DNA of 64,000 bases from Neurospora tetrasperma FGSC 2508 (taxonomy: Eukaryota; Ascomycota; Sordariomycetes; Sordariales; Sordariaceae), in NCBI RefSeq assembly GCF_000213175.1, contig NW_009799179.1:4052858-4116857 (forward strand), read 5' to 3'. The position numbers and the translations under genes were made by a program. Every line of letters starts with the position of its first letter. The stretch's first letter is position 1. The notes under the pieces were generated by a model, which saw only the letters and a program-made list of their open reading frames with translations, was not told the origin of the DNA and did not search any database. This document shows, one piece after another, positions 47,060 to 58,243 of this stretch.

Positions 47060-49597
47060 ATGGGGAGGAGTGGGCGGTGATTTTTGGTGTTGTGTGGTTT
47101 GGTGAAAGGATGATTAGAGGGAGGAACGATACAAAAAAGAAGGTGCGATGGAGAAGTCACAAGGGACGGTAGCCTCCGCCTTGTTTCCTTCTATCTTGAA
47201 CACAGCGATGCGATCTGTAATAAAATGATGGAATAGCTCGCAGCGAGGTATTCTTCCCCCTACACGGCTTCATCACTCTTTCTACACTTGGATATCGAAG
47301 AACATCGCTTTATCGCTTGATTGCGCGCACATTACGCATCCCTTACGAACGACCACAAGAACACTATGGGCCTCATCACCAATGCTTTGACAACGGGCTC
47401 AACGAATTCAACCTAACTCGTCTTCTGAAAGGGGAAAGATCTCACTCCATACTGGATCGCATGTGTAACACTCCACGGACGTGGCGCTTTTTTTTTTTTT
47501 TTTTTTTTTTTTTTTCAACTTGCCGTCCTCATGATGGTTGAACAATCTCACTTAGGCAAAGGTACTCTTAAGCTTCCTAAGTTCTGTTTGTGTCGTACTT
47601 GGTTGCCGATTAAATAGGTACGTCGAAAAAAAAACTTTGGATTTTCTGCGAAATTCTATACGATATTCGATGTCAAAGTACCCTAAATAGACGCGTCCAT
47701 GGTACCAGGAGGATTTTTCCTCTAGCACTTACAATTGTCCAAGCCGAAGTTGGGGCAAAGAGGATGCTGTCCTGCCTCGGGACCCAAATAAACACCCACA
47801 ACTTCGATGAGGCTGGTGTATGTATGTACGTATCCTCCAGTCCGGACCCCCAAAGGAGGAGCAGCCAAACTAGGGTAACATGAACACAAGACACGATGCA
47901 GGGAGCTTATTTGTGGAAGTTTAAATGTGGCCTATGTCCGCGTAGCAGGCACCCTAATTCATTGTGTCACGGTATTCGCCGCTTTCATACATTCTCCTCC
48001 TTTCAGGAGTGCAAAAAAACATTCTAACGGTCCGAAGAGACGAAAGAAGTGGGCGTAGGTTGTGTTACTTACCAGCCCTACGAGCCCGGCACCTCTTGGG
48101 ACAGGCGGGCAGCTCCAGCCCAAGTTTGGCAGGGAATCTGAAGCAGTGAGGAATCCCTATCAGCCAGTGGCTGTCTCGTGTGTAGTCAGGAGGAAGACTC
48201 GCTATTGAATTGAGACACGGAATTAAGAAACCGGATGGGGTATTGGGGAGGACTTCAGCGTTTCCACTTCTGTGCTTACCACAACAGTTGAGGTCAGTAA
48301 TATCAATTTGGAGTTAATTGTTCCCTGGTGAGATATCTTGCTTTGCAATGGCATCATGTCTTGTATATCAAGTCGGCCCCTTATTGTCTTGTGGCGCCCC
48401 GATGTGGCTGGCTTGGCTTCAGCTGTCCCCCCACAGGATAGAAGGTATTTACTACGGGAGTAAAAGGCAGTGGATTAGTTAAGGTCACCGCCACTCCAGA
48501 TCCAATCCCTCTCCCGTCCTGTACATTCGGGTTCCTGATAGCCTTTTCATCGTTGGACGAAAAGCGGCCCAGTGGAAGCACCGCAGGAAGGTTCAAAGTC
48601 TTTACGTCGCCTTCTTTCCGTTGGCTTGTCGCGTTACACAACATCAAATACCTTGCTGCCTGCTTACCTGAAGCCAAGCCCCCCTCCACGCGCCTCCGCC
48701 CCATTTTCTGTACTCTCCCTCGTGACTTTTGCCCGCAAGATGCATCTCCAAACAGCCAGAGGCCGTCCCGAGTCTATACCGCCGTCGAAAACCGGAGCGT
48801 TAAACACTCGGTCGGGGACCATCGGACTGCTCTTCCTTGGCTTCACTTACCGGGCCATTCTTTCTCGACCTATGAGAGCTTACTAGGTCGCTCTAAATGG
48901 AATATCCGGCTGCCTGGGGTATTCTCTTGTCGTACCATGATTTCGAGGTAGTACTTTAACGTGCCAGACCGGTTTCGACCTTGGCGCTCAAGCTCTAAAT
49001 GGCCCACGGAGCTCAGACACTGTACATGACGACAGCTTGTTGACGTGAGCATTCACCATGTAACTACCCGTGAAACATTCTGGCACAGCTGCTCGCTAGA
49101 TATCAGGCTAATGCTCGACAGCAGATCTACCCAAGAGTACCACGAAACAAGTGGGACGAGATGACTTGCATGCGACTCTAGACGCCAGGAAGATGCCGCT
49201 TGGTGACGGGCAACAACACGAGAGCGGGCGTGGGGATGGCCCATAGGGCTGCATATCCGAAACTAGGATCTTGTTGAAGGATGAGATGTGCCTACTCTCT
49301 CGCAGACATCAGAGGCTAGGTAGCCTAGTGTTGTTGCGGCGATCTATCATGGACGTTGTATCACTTACACCAGGGGGGGACTAGTTCTCACTACTTGGCC
49401 GGAGCCTTTCGCTCTATGGGGGTAGCTAAGCTTGACACAGAGACACATGAATTCTCTCTCGTCTTCTCATATAAGTATGCTCTTTCGGCGAATTCTTCAT
49501 TCTTCACGCTCACTGTTTACCCACCATCATCACGCTCAGCTCAAGATACCACATCAACGCCACCAAAACAATAACAACACATAAGCATACTGTTCCC
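47060..49597. other. Intergenic, 2.5 kb, no supported gene
   Basis: The tyrosinase 3' region is followed by a T28 run at 47,488-47,515 and sequence without a recognisable gene. Frames around 48,380-48,950 on both strands are open for 100-130 codons but overlap and have no domain or biased composition. Confidence 0.5.
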
Positions 49598-51061
49598 ATG
49601 TCTAGTATATCCCAGTTCTTCATGTACTCTCCACGCAGTACCTCTCCATTGCCACAGACCGAGTCTAAGCCTCGGCAGGTTTGGACGCCAGAGGAGGATA
49701 GGTTGCTTGCTGAAGCCGTGACGAAGGGCAAGAAGAGCTCCATGGACCCTAGTTGCATAATTCACCTTGTATCGGTTTGCTGACCTTTCCTTGTCCCTGA
49801 TTAACAGAAACACCAGCCAGCGGTTCCATCAACTGGTGCAAAGTCGCCTCCCACCTCTCCCGACGGAACAACAAAGACTGCCGAAAACGTTGGCACTACA
49901 ACGTAGCCCATAACATTCGCAAGGGCACCTGGACCAGAGAGGAAGACCAAAGGCTGCGCGAGGCCTTTGACAGTCACGGCCCGCGCTGGAGCAAGGTTGC
50001 TCAGGTGGTGGGTTCACGCAACGGAGACCAGTGTTGGAAGCGCTGGTATGATTGTCTTGACCCCAAGATTGATAGAAGTCCGTGGACGCCGGAAGAGGTG
50101 AGAAAAAAATAAATCATTCTCTGCCCCATACGCTTGACTAACCAACTATCCCCAGGATATCCTTCTTCTCCAAATCGTTTCCCAACGAGGGCGCAACTGG
50201 ACCGAGATCGTCAACACTCACTTTCCCAACCGCACCTCTCTAGCCGCCAAAAACCGTTATAGTATTCTCCGTCGCAGACAGAAATCTGCTTCTTCTTCTT
50301 CTGCTTCATCCCCTTCCTCCTCTCGCTCCAGGTCTTCAACACCCAACATCATCAGACCTAGAACCAAGAGGGCCACTACCACCACCACCACCACCACAAC
50401 AACAACACCAACAAAAGCGATTCCGAGCCCTATGTCGATGACAAGTAAACCACGATACCTATCCCCTACACCACCCACCTCAAGCCAACTTACCCCCGAG
50501 CTCGGACAATGCTTCACTCGCTCTCCACTTTCGCTATCAGACATCGAGTCTACTTCCACCCAAGGGTCCGGCCTTGGGTTTCTCCTTCCACCATCAGCAC
50601 TGTCAACGGGGACGTCCTCATTCCCGACGACGACGACGACGACGACGACGGCTGCGGCGGCGGCGGATGCCGCTAATTTCGAGTTATTTTCTTTCGGAAA
50701 CAACGGCTACAATTGTTCGGGAGACATGGACTGTGCTTGGGGTTCTTGCGCTGCTGATCTCATGGTACCATCAGCGGGACCTATGAGTATGAGTTATGCT
50801 TCTACTTCTACTTCCTCACCTTCCCCTTCGCCATCCATGTCGTCGTCATTCTCGTCGTCGTCACCCTCGCCACAATCGTTGTCGCTGAACGGCATCTACA
50901 TGCCTGTGGTCAATCAGGGCTTGGTCTTCAACTTCTCAAATGTCCCGGCAACGCAAGCACAACAGCAACAACAGTTTGAGTTCATCGTTCAGACCCCCAC
51001 TCCGATAGGAACAGGAGCCCCGGTAGAGTATGCGAGTTGGTGCGATCATTCGAGATTGTGA
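49598..51061 (+). CDS. Three-repeat Myb-type DNA-binding protein
   Basis: Three exons: 49,598-49,751, 49,808-50,097 and 50,156-51,061, totalling 1,350 nt and 449 residues. The second intron is clear (GTGAGA..CAG). The first has a weak donor (GTTGCA) and was chosen because it alone joins the frames. Three Myb/SANT repeats are visible: R1 from W29 (WTPEEDRLL..NWCKVASHL..CRKRW), R2 (GTWTREEDQRL..RWSKVAQVV..QCWKRWYD) and R3 (SPWTPEEDILL..NWTEIVNTHF..AAKNRYSIL). The C-terminal half is low complexity: Ser-rich, then poly-Thr from an ACC run (50,365-50,405), then a Thr/Ala run from GAC/GCG repeats (50,625-50,665). A nuclear transcription regulator is likely; targets are unknown. The gene is convergent with the DUF6604 gene, 310 bp apart. 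Confidence 0.87.
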
Positions 51062-51371
51062 TAATGGAGTATTTTCTTTATCTGCGTCGAGTAACGGAGT
51101 CTTTGGGGGGTTGGATGGCGTTGAACAGGGATTGATGGCGGGTTTTGCGATTTGCTTCTTTTATTGTTTGATGTAGACCATCATCACCCAGCACAATCGG
51201 CGTCGGGGATCATATAAACGAGGAACGCAACAATCTCGTGTAATGTCTGCGTATTGGATACATGGAAGTCTATCAAAAGAACTTGATTACAATTTTGTTT
51301 CGCTGTGAAGCCCATTTTATACGACAACACTGGCTTTCGCCACTATTATACAGAACGATTCCTTGACAATG
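51062..51371. other. Shared 3' region of two convergent genes
   Basis: 310 bp between the Myb stop codon and the DUF6604 stop codon. No gene; both transcripts must end here, so their 3' ends may overlap. Confidence 0.6.
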
Positions 51372-54254
51372 TTACATGAACGGACATGATACACTTGCTA
51401 GCCCCTTCTCCAGACGCTGTATTATGCCATCATCGCTCTTCATTCCCAAGTCTGCCTCATCCCCCCAGTACGTGCACGGAAAGTTGGTAAGCTTCTCGTC
51501 CTCAAACGCTTTAACGGCAATCTCTATCGCGGTCTTCGTCCCAGGCGGTTTCAGTTCACGCGACAAGAGACGCATTGTGAGACGCACACGCTTGGTAGCT
51601 AAGGCATTCTCTCGCCCCCCTCCATTCCCACCAATTTCGTCCTTCTTTGAGTTTTCAACCTCCTTCGTGTCGGGGTCTCCGTATATGCTTAGATACAACG
51701 GGTCCTTCGCAGCGGCCAGTTGTCTCTCGATGGAATGGAACAGAATAATCGACCGCGCAGTAACCCACAAGCGGTTCACAGCGTCAAGGCAATGACTGCC
51801 ATGTACGCCGATGATGACCTCGGTCTTCAACAGTTCAAGGACATCGCGAAAGTTCACCACGACCTTGCTGCCACCCGGCCCTTCGAGCAGCTTTCCAGGA
51901 ACTAATTCATTGAGCTTGAAGTCGACGGCCTGTATTCCTTCCATGATTGTCTTCGCCCGGTCACGGCCACCTTTGATGATAAATCTGTGATTGTTGCTTG
52001 AGCCATGCCCCTTGACCTGCATGGCCCGTTTCTCTTCACCGGCGGTAGTGTCCTCCATGAATCTTTGCAGATTCTCTAGGCGTCCGATCCTTTCAACTCT
52101 GTAGTTTTGAACGTACAGATGATTAAATACCGAAAGGGGAAACCACGTGCTAAAGCAATTTAGGGCGTTGTTCAAGGCTCGGTCGTAGTAGGCACCATAT
52201 TCCGGTGTCCTTGCCTCCTCGATCAACAAATTGTCAAAAATAACCTTTAAGATGAGAAATGCCTGAGGTGCCTTATCCGTGTATCCTTCAGTAACCAACA
52301 TATTGTACAAGTGTACCAGGAGTACAGGCTCATTCGTGAAACCAGGGTAGAGTACTCTGGAGATATGATCGAAATTTGTCAGGCTCTGCACAAGGACTTC
52401 AGCGCAATGGAAGGGGGAGCAACCCCACAGGAAATTTGAACCCGCGCCTTGGTCCTGTCTTGTGGAGCGAAACTCCAGGGCAGCGGAGCAAACTCTAGCC
52501 GCATGCTTTAGAAAATGGGTCTGCTCGATTTTCTGGTCCTCTCCAGTACGTAGATCTTCGTCCAGCAAGTGTAAAGAAGTCCAAAACCCGGGCCCAAGAT
52601 TCATAGAGTCGTCAAGCTTGACACCCAAGAACAGCGCCAAATCACGTGCGGGAAAGAAGTCATCGGAAGAAGGCGGCTGGACAAAAATAGGCCCCCAGAG
52701 AGGGTTATTCATCCAGCCCCTTGACACAGTAAAGGAATCCACCATGTGTTGTAGTATGAAGACTGTGGTAGGCTGAATGTTGTGTCGAGTTGATTCACCG
52801 GTGGACGAGGGTTTTTCCATGGCAAGTTTAATGATGCTGGACAAGAAGGCTCTATGCTGATATGAACCTGATCCACTCAAGTCATCTTCGGATGGGCCTT
52901 TTGGGCCCCAGATGACATTTTCCCAATCTCCGTCGAATTCTTTCGATTTCAATATAGGGGCAACATATTCGTCAAAAAGCGAGTAAAGAAGCTTGATGGT
53001 ATATAGATGACGCCACTGTAGGTATTCTTCCTTTGTAAGTACCATTAGGTCGGCGCTGGAATCCCAGCTCTGGAGAAGCTTTGCCATGCGCTCGGTGGGC
53101 TTTCCGGTTTGTGTGGTGCGAAAATCGGAAAGGAACTCAAAAAGCGATTCGAACGTGTATATCATGAACTGTTCCTTCATATCCACACTCTGATTTTCAG
53201 TCTTTCCTGAACATGAGCCATCGCCATGAACGCGGTAGACGGACGCAAAAAATGGTTGAACATTATCATCAGGATTTTGATAACCCGTTAAGTAGTCGAT
53301 CATGCTGATGTAACCTAATTCTTCAGGAATATTGTCGTGACGGTATTTGACAATCAAATTCATGGCCGCAATACCAATTGCCCCGGCCACGGTGCTGTTG
53401 AGGCCATCGAAGACAACCTCTACCCAGGTATCGTGGAGAAAGTTTCTGAGGTGCATGAACTCCTTGAACAGGTCGTAAGCTGCCATACCCCAGGCGTTCC
53501 CTTCGGAGTTGAAACGGCCGTTCGTATAGCAAGGGTCATCGATGTCAAAGTGACTTAGTGGGAAGTCATCAGGCGGGAGACTGTCCTTGATCTTGTTGAA
53601 TTTGGCTTCCTTTTCTGGTGTCTTTGACTTGTTGCGACGCCCGGGCTTGCCTTTCTCAGCTTCAGGATGAAAGCGGATGGGAAATCTGTCGGGGACCAAA
53701 TAATTGATATCTTCTTCGGTCTCCGGTGTGTTGTACTTCAAAATGGACGAAACCTCTTGCTCTCCCGGGGAAGTTGACATCCAATGAAAGCCTCTGAGGC
53801 CATTGAAGGCCACCCAAAAGGCGCGAATATCAGTCTCAAGCGTTCGGAAATTCTCCATCTCTTCGGGGCGTGGGCGCCTGGCTGCGAGCGCCTGCCATGT
53901 AGTCAAAGCAGTGACTCTTGTGTGGATGATATGAAGGAACAAGGCCAGAATAGAAGGTGGGATAACATCCACATGGAGGCTAATGAACCTGCAAAAGTTG
54001 TAGAGTCTGGACCGGTTAAAGAATCCCGCTCGGCCTGGATTAGCAAGCAACTCTTTCGGTCGTTTCTGCCCTGGTAGACCAGCGCTGGGAACTTCCAACA
54101 AGGTCAGGTTAAGATCATGTTGCCGAGTCGTTTCCCAAAATTTGATAATTGATTGAACAGTGCGGACAATCCAACAAAGCAGGAGTTTCGAATTGCGCTT
54201 GTAAGCTAGATACGATCCAGGCGGTGCGTACTGTATGTCCTCGGTGGGCGGCAT
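51372..54254 (-). CDS. DUF6604-domain protein, 960 residues
   Basis: A single long exon from ATG at 54,254. The N-terminus, PPGSYLAYKRNSKLLLCWIV at about residues 11-30, is the hallmark of the DUF6604 family, found in filamentous ascomycetes. The domain extends to about residue 300, including FHWMSTSPGEQEVSSILKYN-like and SLPPDDFPLSHFDIDD segments and a hydrophobic stretch (NSTVAGAIGIAAMNLIVKY). The remainder is helical, without recognised motifs. No signal peptide or clear membrane segment, so cytoplasmic or nuclear. Function is unknown in the family. Basic KGKPGRRNKSKTPEKEAK near residues 205-222 could be a nuclear signal or a linker. Confidence 0.88.
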   Translation of the reverse strand: MPPTEDIQYAPPGSYLAYKRNSKLLLCWIVRTVQSIIKFWETTRQHDLNLTLLEVPSAGLPGQKRPKELLANPGRAGFFNRSRLYNFCRFISLHVDVIPPSILALFLHIIHTRVTALTTWQALAARRPRPEEMENFRTLETDIRAFWVAFNGLRGFHWMSTSPGEQEVSSILKYNTPETEEDINYLVPDRFPIRFHPEAEKGKPGRRNKSKTPEKEAKFNKIKDSLPPDDFPLSHFDIDDPCYTNGRFNSEGNAWGMAAYDLFKEFMHLRNFLHDTWVEVVFDGLNSTVAGAIGIAAMNLIVKYRHDNIPEELGYISMIDYLTGYQNPDDNVQPFFASVYRVHGDGSCSGKTENQSVDMKEQFMIYTFESLFEFLSDFRTTQTGKPTERMAKLLQSWDSSADLMVLTKEEYLQWRHLYTIKLLYSLFDEYVAPILKSKEFDGDWENVIWGPKGPSEDDLSGSGSYQHRAFLSSIIKLAMEKPSSTGESTRHNIQPTTVFILQHMVDSFTVSRGWMNNPLWGPIFVQPPSSDDFFPARDLALFLGVKLDDSMNLGPGFWTSLHLLDEDLRTGEDQKIEQTHFLKHAARVCSAALEFRSTRQDQGAGSNFLWGCSPFHCAEVLVQSLTNFDHISRVLYPGFTNEPVLLVHLYNMLVTEGYTDKAPQAFLILKVIFDNLLIEEARTPEYGAYYDRALNNALNCFSTWFPLSVFNHLYVQNYRVERIGRLENLQRFMEDTTAGEEKRAMQVKGHGSSNNHRFIIKGGRDRAKTIMEGIQAVDFKLNELVPGKLLEGPGGSKVVVNFRDVLELLKTEVIIGVHGSHCLDAVNRLWVTARSIILFHSIERQLAAAKDPLYLSIYGDPDTKEVENSKKDEIGGNGGGRENALATKRVRLTMRLLSRELKPPGTKTAIEIAVKAFEDEKLTNFPCTYWGDEADLGMKSDDGIIQRLEKGLASVSCPFM

Positions 54255-54787
54255 CGTGGCGATGATGAATTTCTTGGTCTAAACTTGAAGAATGGCTGCG
54301 GCGTAATATCAGATGTTGCATACGTGGGACAAGAAGTTTGGCGAGTTGCGAGATTGATCAGGACAGGCGTTCGTTGAATTAAATCCCGAAAGCTTGGGTT
54401 CAAGAGGAAGAGACACGGGTTCCGTCATGTATTCCGGGCTTGCCAAAGAGCAACATAAAACCTTTGCCATACGCCAGAAGGTGGTTTGACTGTGCATTGA
54501 GGGCCGTGACTGCTCAGAGATTGACCGATATGTGATGGGACTCTCATGAGAAGGGACATCCGCTTATGTCCAACTTTGATCGTCCTGAAATCGGATGTTG
54601 TGATCCGGCCGGTAAGTCTAGTTATCCGTCGAGTCTCGCGAATCGCATGGCCGCACAACGTTCTAGCCACCATTGAACAGCAGGAGCAGACAAACTGACG
54701 AACTTTTTGCAGGGGCCAAGTAGAAGAAAGGGGTCCCATTCATCATCGCATCCCAGAGATCAATACAGTAGGTATCACCTGTATGAT
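54255..54787. other. Intergenic, promoter side of the DUF6604 gene
   Basis: 530 bp with short frames only; no recognisable gene. Confidence 0.55.
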
Positions 54788-55141
54788 CTAATGGCCGGAC
54801 TTAAAGTGCCATTGCCGGAGGAAGCCAACCCGCGTGGGAATTCGACAGGAACTTAGCATCCGCACCATCGTCCTTGAATACCGGGAGCGGTTCGCTGCAA
54901 GGGAAAGGTAAATCGGGAGAAAAGTCACAGGAAGCAACCCGGCAGCGAACTTCACCATAAATAAAACCGGAAAGAAGCACCAACCCAAAGTTATACCTGT
55001 CAGAAAGGGAGAAAAGGATACGTACGACAGCCCGAAACTCAAAAGACCCCAAACTAGATAGATAGCACTGAAAATGAAAGAATGCAGCGGGGATGTGTAA
55101 AGCTCGGAGAAAATGCGGGGAAAATTCATTGTCTCCATCAT
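54788..55141 (-). CDS. Possible small membrane protein, 117 residues
   Basis: An uninterrupted frame from tandem ATG codons at 55,141. It begins MMETMNFPRIFSELYTSPL and then has three to four hydrophobic segments (SFIFSAIYLVWGLLSFGLSYV, FLTGITLGWCFFPVLFMV, AGLLPVTFLPIYLSL), ending in a basic tail. It lies between the DUF6604 and PQ-loop genes on the same strand. I know no family for it. The hydrophobic pattern and length support a real small integral membrane protein, but there is no intron or motif to confirm it. Confidence 0.4.
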   Translation of the reverse strand: MMETMNFPRIFSELYTSPLHSFIFSAIYLVWGLLSFGLSYVSFSPFLTGITLGWCFFPVLFMVKFAAGLLPVTFLPIYLSLAANRSRYSRTMVRMLSSCRIPTRVGFLRQWHFKSGH

Positions 55142-55404
55142 TCTTACGCCTTGCCCTAACCGTTCTTGAAATTTAACATGCCATCCCGATCAAAATGAGG
55201 CAAAATGCACTCGACAAAAGAAAAGGACAGAAAATGGAGAAGAAAAAAGCAGATGACAAAACCTAATTAACCAAAAAGCATCCATCACATACCGTTGACA
55301 GATAATTCCATTGAACTCATGAACGCTGATTCTTATCCTCGAAACAGGCCGTTTCTCCCAGCAAATGCGTGTCGTTTGCTTCGTGTAAGCGAAGAGCCAG
55401 CTCT
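55142..55404. other. Gap between small frame and PQ-loop gene
   Basis: Short spacer, presumably the 3' untranslated region of the PQ-loop gene. Nothing else seen. Confidence 0.5.
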
Positions 55405-56699
55405 TCAGGCGGTATGGTGCGTCTTTGGCTCGCGTTGCGGCGAGTAGAGTCTGAACTGGGCAAAGATGATCAAGTCTTCCAGCATAGTACCGAGCGAGCC
55501 CAGAAGCCAAGGAAGGGCTCTGACAATATAGTCTCTTTCCTGAGAGTAGGCGATAACGCTTGCTCCATATGTGAGGTTGCCCGTGAGCGAGAGCAGGAAA
55601 AACAACAGGGCAAGACCTTCGCAAGACTTCTCACGGTAATTCTTGATGATCTGAGGGATTCGAGCGCTATGGAATTGGTTAGCTTCTCAAGCCCAGTGGT
55701 GACACCGAGTGAATGGGCTGAGACAACAGGACTGGATACGTACCACAGGTAACAGATGGCGCTGAAATAGCCCAGGATCATGCCAATGACGGCCTGTGGC
55801 TCTTGGGAAATCGTGTTGTCTCCACCATCGGGTAACCCTTCCTCAACGTCCCACGCACCCATCTTGTAGCTGATGAACCAGCCTGCAGCGCCGACGACCC
55901 AAACAGCTACCAAGCTCAGGGTGTTGTGCAGCCAAGGATTGCTGTCAGGAGTTTCGTCTTCACCTGTGACGATTCTGGTCAATGGATCGAGAGTGCTCTC
56001 CCTGTGGCGCATCGAGTGCCGACGGTGAGAGCCGGGCAATCCCGTAGAATCGCTGCGCGACCGACGCGGGTGCTCATGATCCAGCAACGGGTCGTGCTCA
56101 GAAGGGTCCTCTACAGCCGTTGTGTCGGTTTCTTGTGTCTCGGCAGAGGAATGTCGTGCACTTCGGGCATGTCTTTCGATGCGGCTGCGGCGGCGGGCGT
56201 TAACGGCGTTGTAGTAGCTGCATTGGCCAATGAGGACCAGGTCGGCGAAACAAAAATACAAGGCAAGTGCTACAGCGGTTGGTGCCAAACTTGTCCAGAG
56301 TGCGCCTGTATCGAAAAAGATGATAATCAACAGCCGAACAAATGATTGGCAGTACTCGTACCTTGAGTACCTCGAGAGCAGAACATCGGAGGTAGGTACG
56401 GTAGGCTGATTGCCACTTACCAAGCAGATTCGCTATGTCGCCCAACAGCCATATGATCAGGAAGTTCATGGATAGGCCGTCAGCGCTCTTGGCCTTGTAG
56501 TTTGTAATCAGTTGTGGCAGCTGGGGTTGAGGACAACGGTTAGCATTATGATTTAGAATGGCAATGGCAAGCCGTTAGAAAGGGAAAGCAGCAAGATGGA
56601 CATGCTCACCAAAAGACATATCCAGGCCGTCAAGCTGACACTTCCAAACACTCCCGAGAGTGCCTCGCCCACATCGGGCGCTTTGGAGAGGGCTTCCAT
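55405..56699 (-). CDS. PQ-loop repeat membrane protein (Ypq/Rtc2-type vacuolar amino acid transporter family)
   Basis: Four exons: 56,699-56,610, 56,520-56,421, 56,305-55,744 and 55,666-55,405, totalling 1,014 nt and 337 residues. Donors are GTGAGC, GTAAGT and GTACGT. Two PQ-loop motifs are present: LLPQLITNYKAKSADGLS around residues 30-48, followed by FLIIWLLGDIANLLG, and RIPQIIKNYREKSCEGL around 253-270, followed by FFLLSLTGNLTYG. Between them lie LAPTAVALALYFCFADLVLIGQ and a long, Arg/Ser/His-rich cytoplasmic loop (about residues 105-185) with likely phosphorylation sites. Seven helices are expected. Homologues in yeast sit in the vacuole membrane and move cationic amino acids (lysine/arginine). 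The specific substrate here is inferred from the family. Confidence 0.9.
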
Positions 56700-58243
56700 G
56701 TCGCCAGCAACAAGAGTGGAAAGTTGAACGGATAACCAGAGGTTGATTGTTCCCCAGGCAGGGTCGATTCCTGCTCGAATACCGAAACGGACTGAGTCTA
56801 ACCCGCTGAATGCAGTCGATGTTGGTGTCGATCAGTTCTTGCGCGCACTGGAGAAATAGCCAAATGATGGCAACAGGAACTTAAAAGTACAGTTGTAAGA
56901 GAAAAGGGAAAGAGTCATTGTCAGTTCGAGTCAGCGGGCAGGTCTCAGGGCAGGTCGTTATCAAGAGGCGATTGACTCGAGAGATAAGGCAAAGATGTGG
57001 CTCTGGCTGATACCGAAAATGGCATAACGTAGCCATCCAAGTGCCATTTACACTAAAAACTATCACAAGCGTCACCGTTTGTCCCGTGCTGCGGGATTGT
57101 AGTATGCAGTGTACCAAGATACGCCGTCCTGCGCCAGCGTAGCATTTATTCAGTTCGCAGTTTTTTTTTCCTGCGGCTTTCGGGCTTTTTTTTTTTCTCT
57201 TTCCCTTGTCGCTGTTGTGGTTGGAGGACCTTTGAGCGACCTTCCATTGACGGGAGGCACATGGGTTCATGGGATTGCATCACAAGGAGGGCCCTCTCGC
57301 TCAGCTCTGACCCATCCTGCCCGGCCCTGGTGCTGTAAGGGAATGGAGAAATATGGGGAAGGTGGGGTCTTTGACGGCTCCGGTCGCCTGATATGGCCAA
57401 TCGTTTAGCCCGCCGTCCAACCAGTGACGAGCAATTGAAACCTCTTCGTGGATGCCCTCTTTTCGGCGGCACGGGTGGAGACTTTGTCATCATGCCAAGA
57501 CCAACACCTCAACCTCGACTTCTCAAGTTAGAAGTCGAGTCTGCGTCCGAACTGCTGCCTCGTTCATCACATTGCACATCCGCTCTATCAAACTTGCTGC
57601 ACTGATTACATGGGGTTTCCCGTCAGTAGAGGTGTATAGGTGCTCATAGATGGAGAAGAAGAACAACGAGAAGAAGGAAAACACGAGAGACGGGGGGGAG
57701 AAACAAGCACTGCCAGCACTCGACAAGCACAAGCCATTCCAAAGATTAAACGACACCAGATATGATAGGCTCACGTGGGATTTATCGCCCCGCGTTCATT
57801 CGCTACAGCATCCCCGTAGCAACAACCCCCGCGTGTTTAGTGTACACTAGAGGACTCGGAGTTTATTGATCAGCCATGCCTGGTCCAAGCTGATGGCGCC
57901 GGTACCAGCGTCCCGCAATGGTAGATGGGTTGGTTCCGATGCTAGGGACAGTCATGACGCCGCTGAAAAGGGGCGGTATCAACGCTTATCGCCATCGGAC
58001 CCCAGGGTGGTGCAGCTGATCGACTGGGGGACATCAAGTGAGCTGAGCGCGTGTTTGGATCTTGAAGATGGATCAGACAATCTTTCCACCAAACATTCCC
58101 GTCCTCGAGTGAATCATTCTCGTTCACTTGCTGTGGTTTTGTCCCCAAATTGTTTTCCTCCCGGCAGCGTTGCGAAGCTTGTCCGGTATATCCGTCACCA
58201 TCTCTTAACTAGCAGTACAGTAGCTGAGCGCAAAGACACCACC
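56700..58243. other. Divergent promoter region between PQ-loop and nuclease genes
   Basis: 1.5 kb separating two divergent starts. T-rich tracts occur at 57,165-57,205. A frame in phase with the nuclease extends upstream from 58,244 to 57,866, but it lacks conservation and would bury the signal peptide, so it is not used. No other gene. Confidence 0.55.

Noticed and set aside
48381-48951. Overlapping frames of 104-132 codons on both strands
   Set aside because: No codon-bias signal I can see, no domain, no splice context; expected by chance in GC-richer intergenic DNA.
50257-50703. 148-codon minus-strand frame with poly-Val and Glu runs
   Set aside because: Shadow of the trinucleotide repeats in the Myb gene's last exon on the other strand.
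57866-58243. In-frame upstream extension of the S1/P1 nuclease
   Set aside because: It would place more than 120 unconserved residues before a clear signal peptide whose cleavage yields the required N-terminal Trp. The ATG at 58,244 is the better start.
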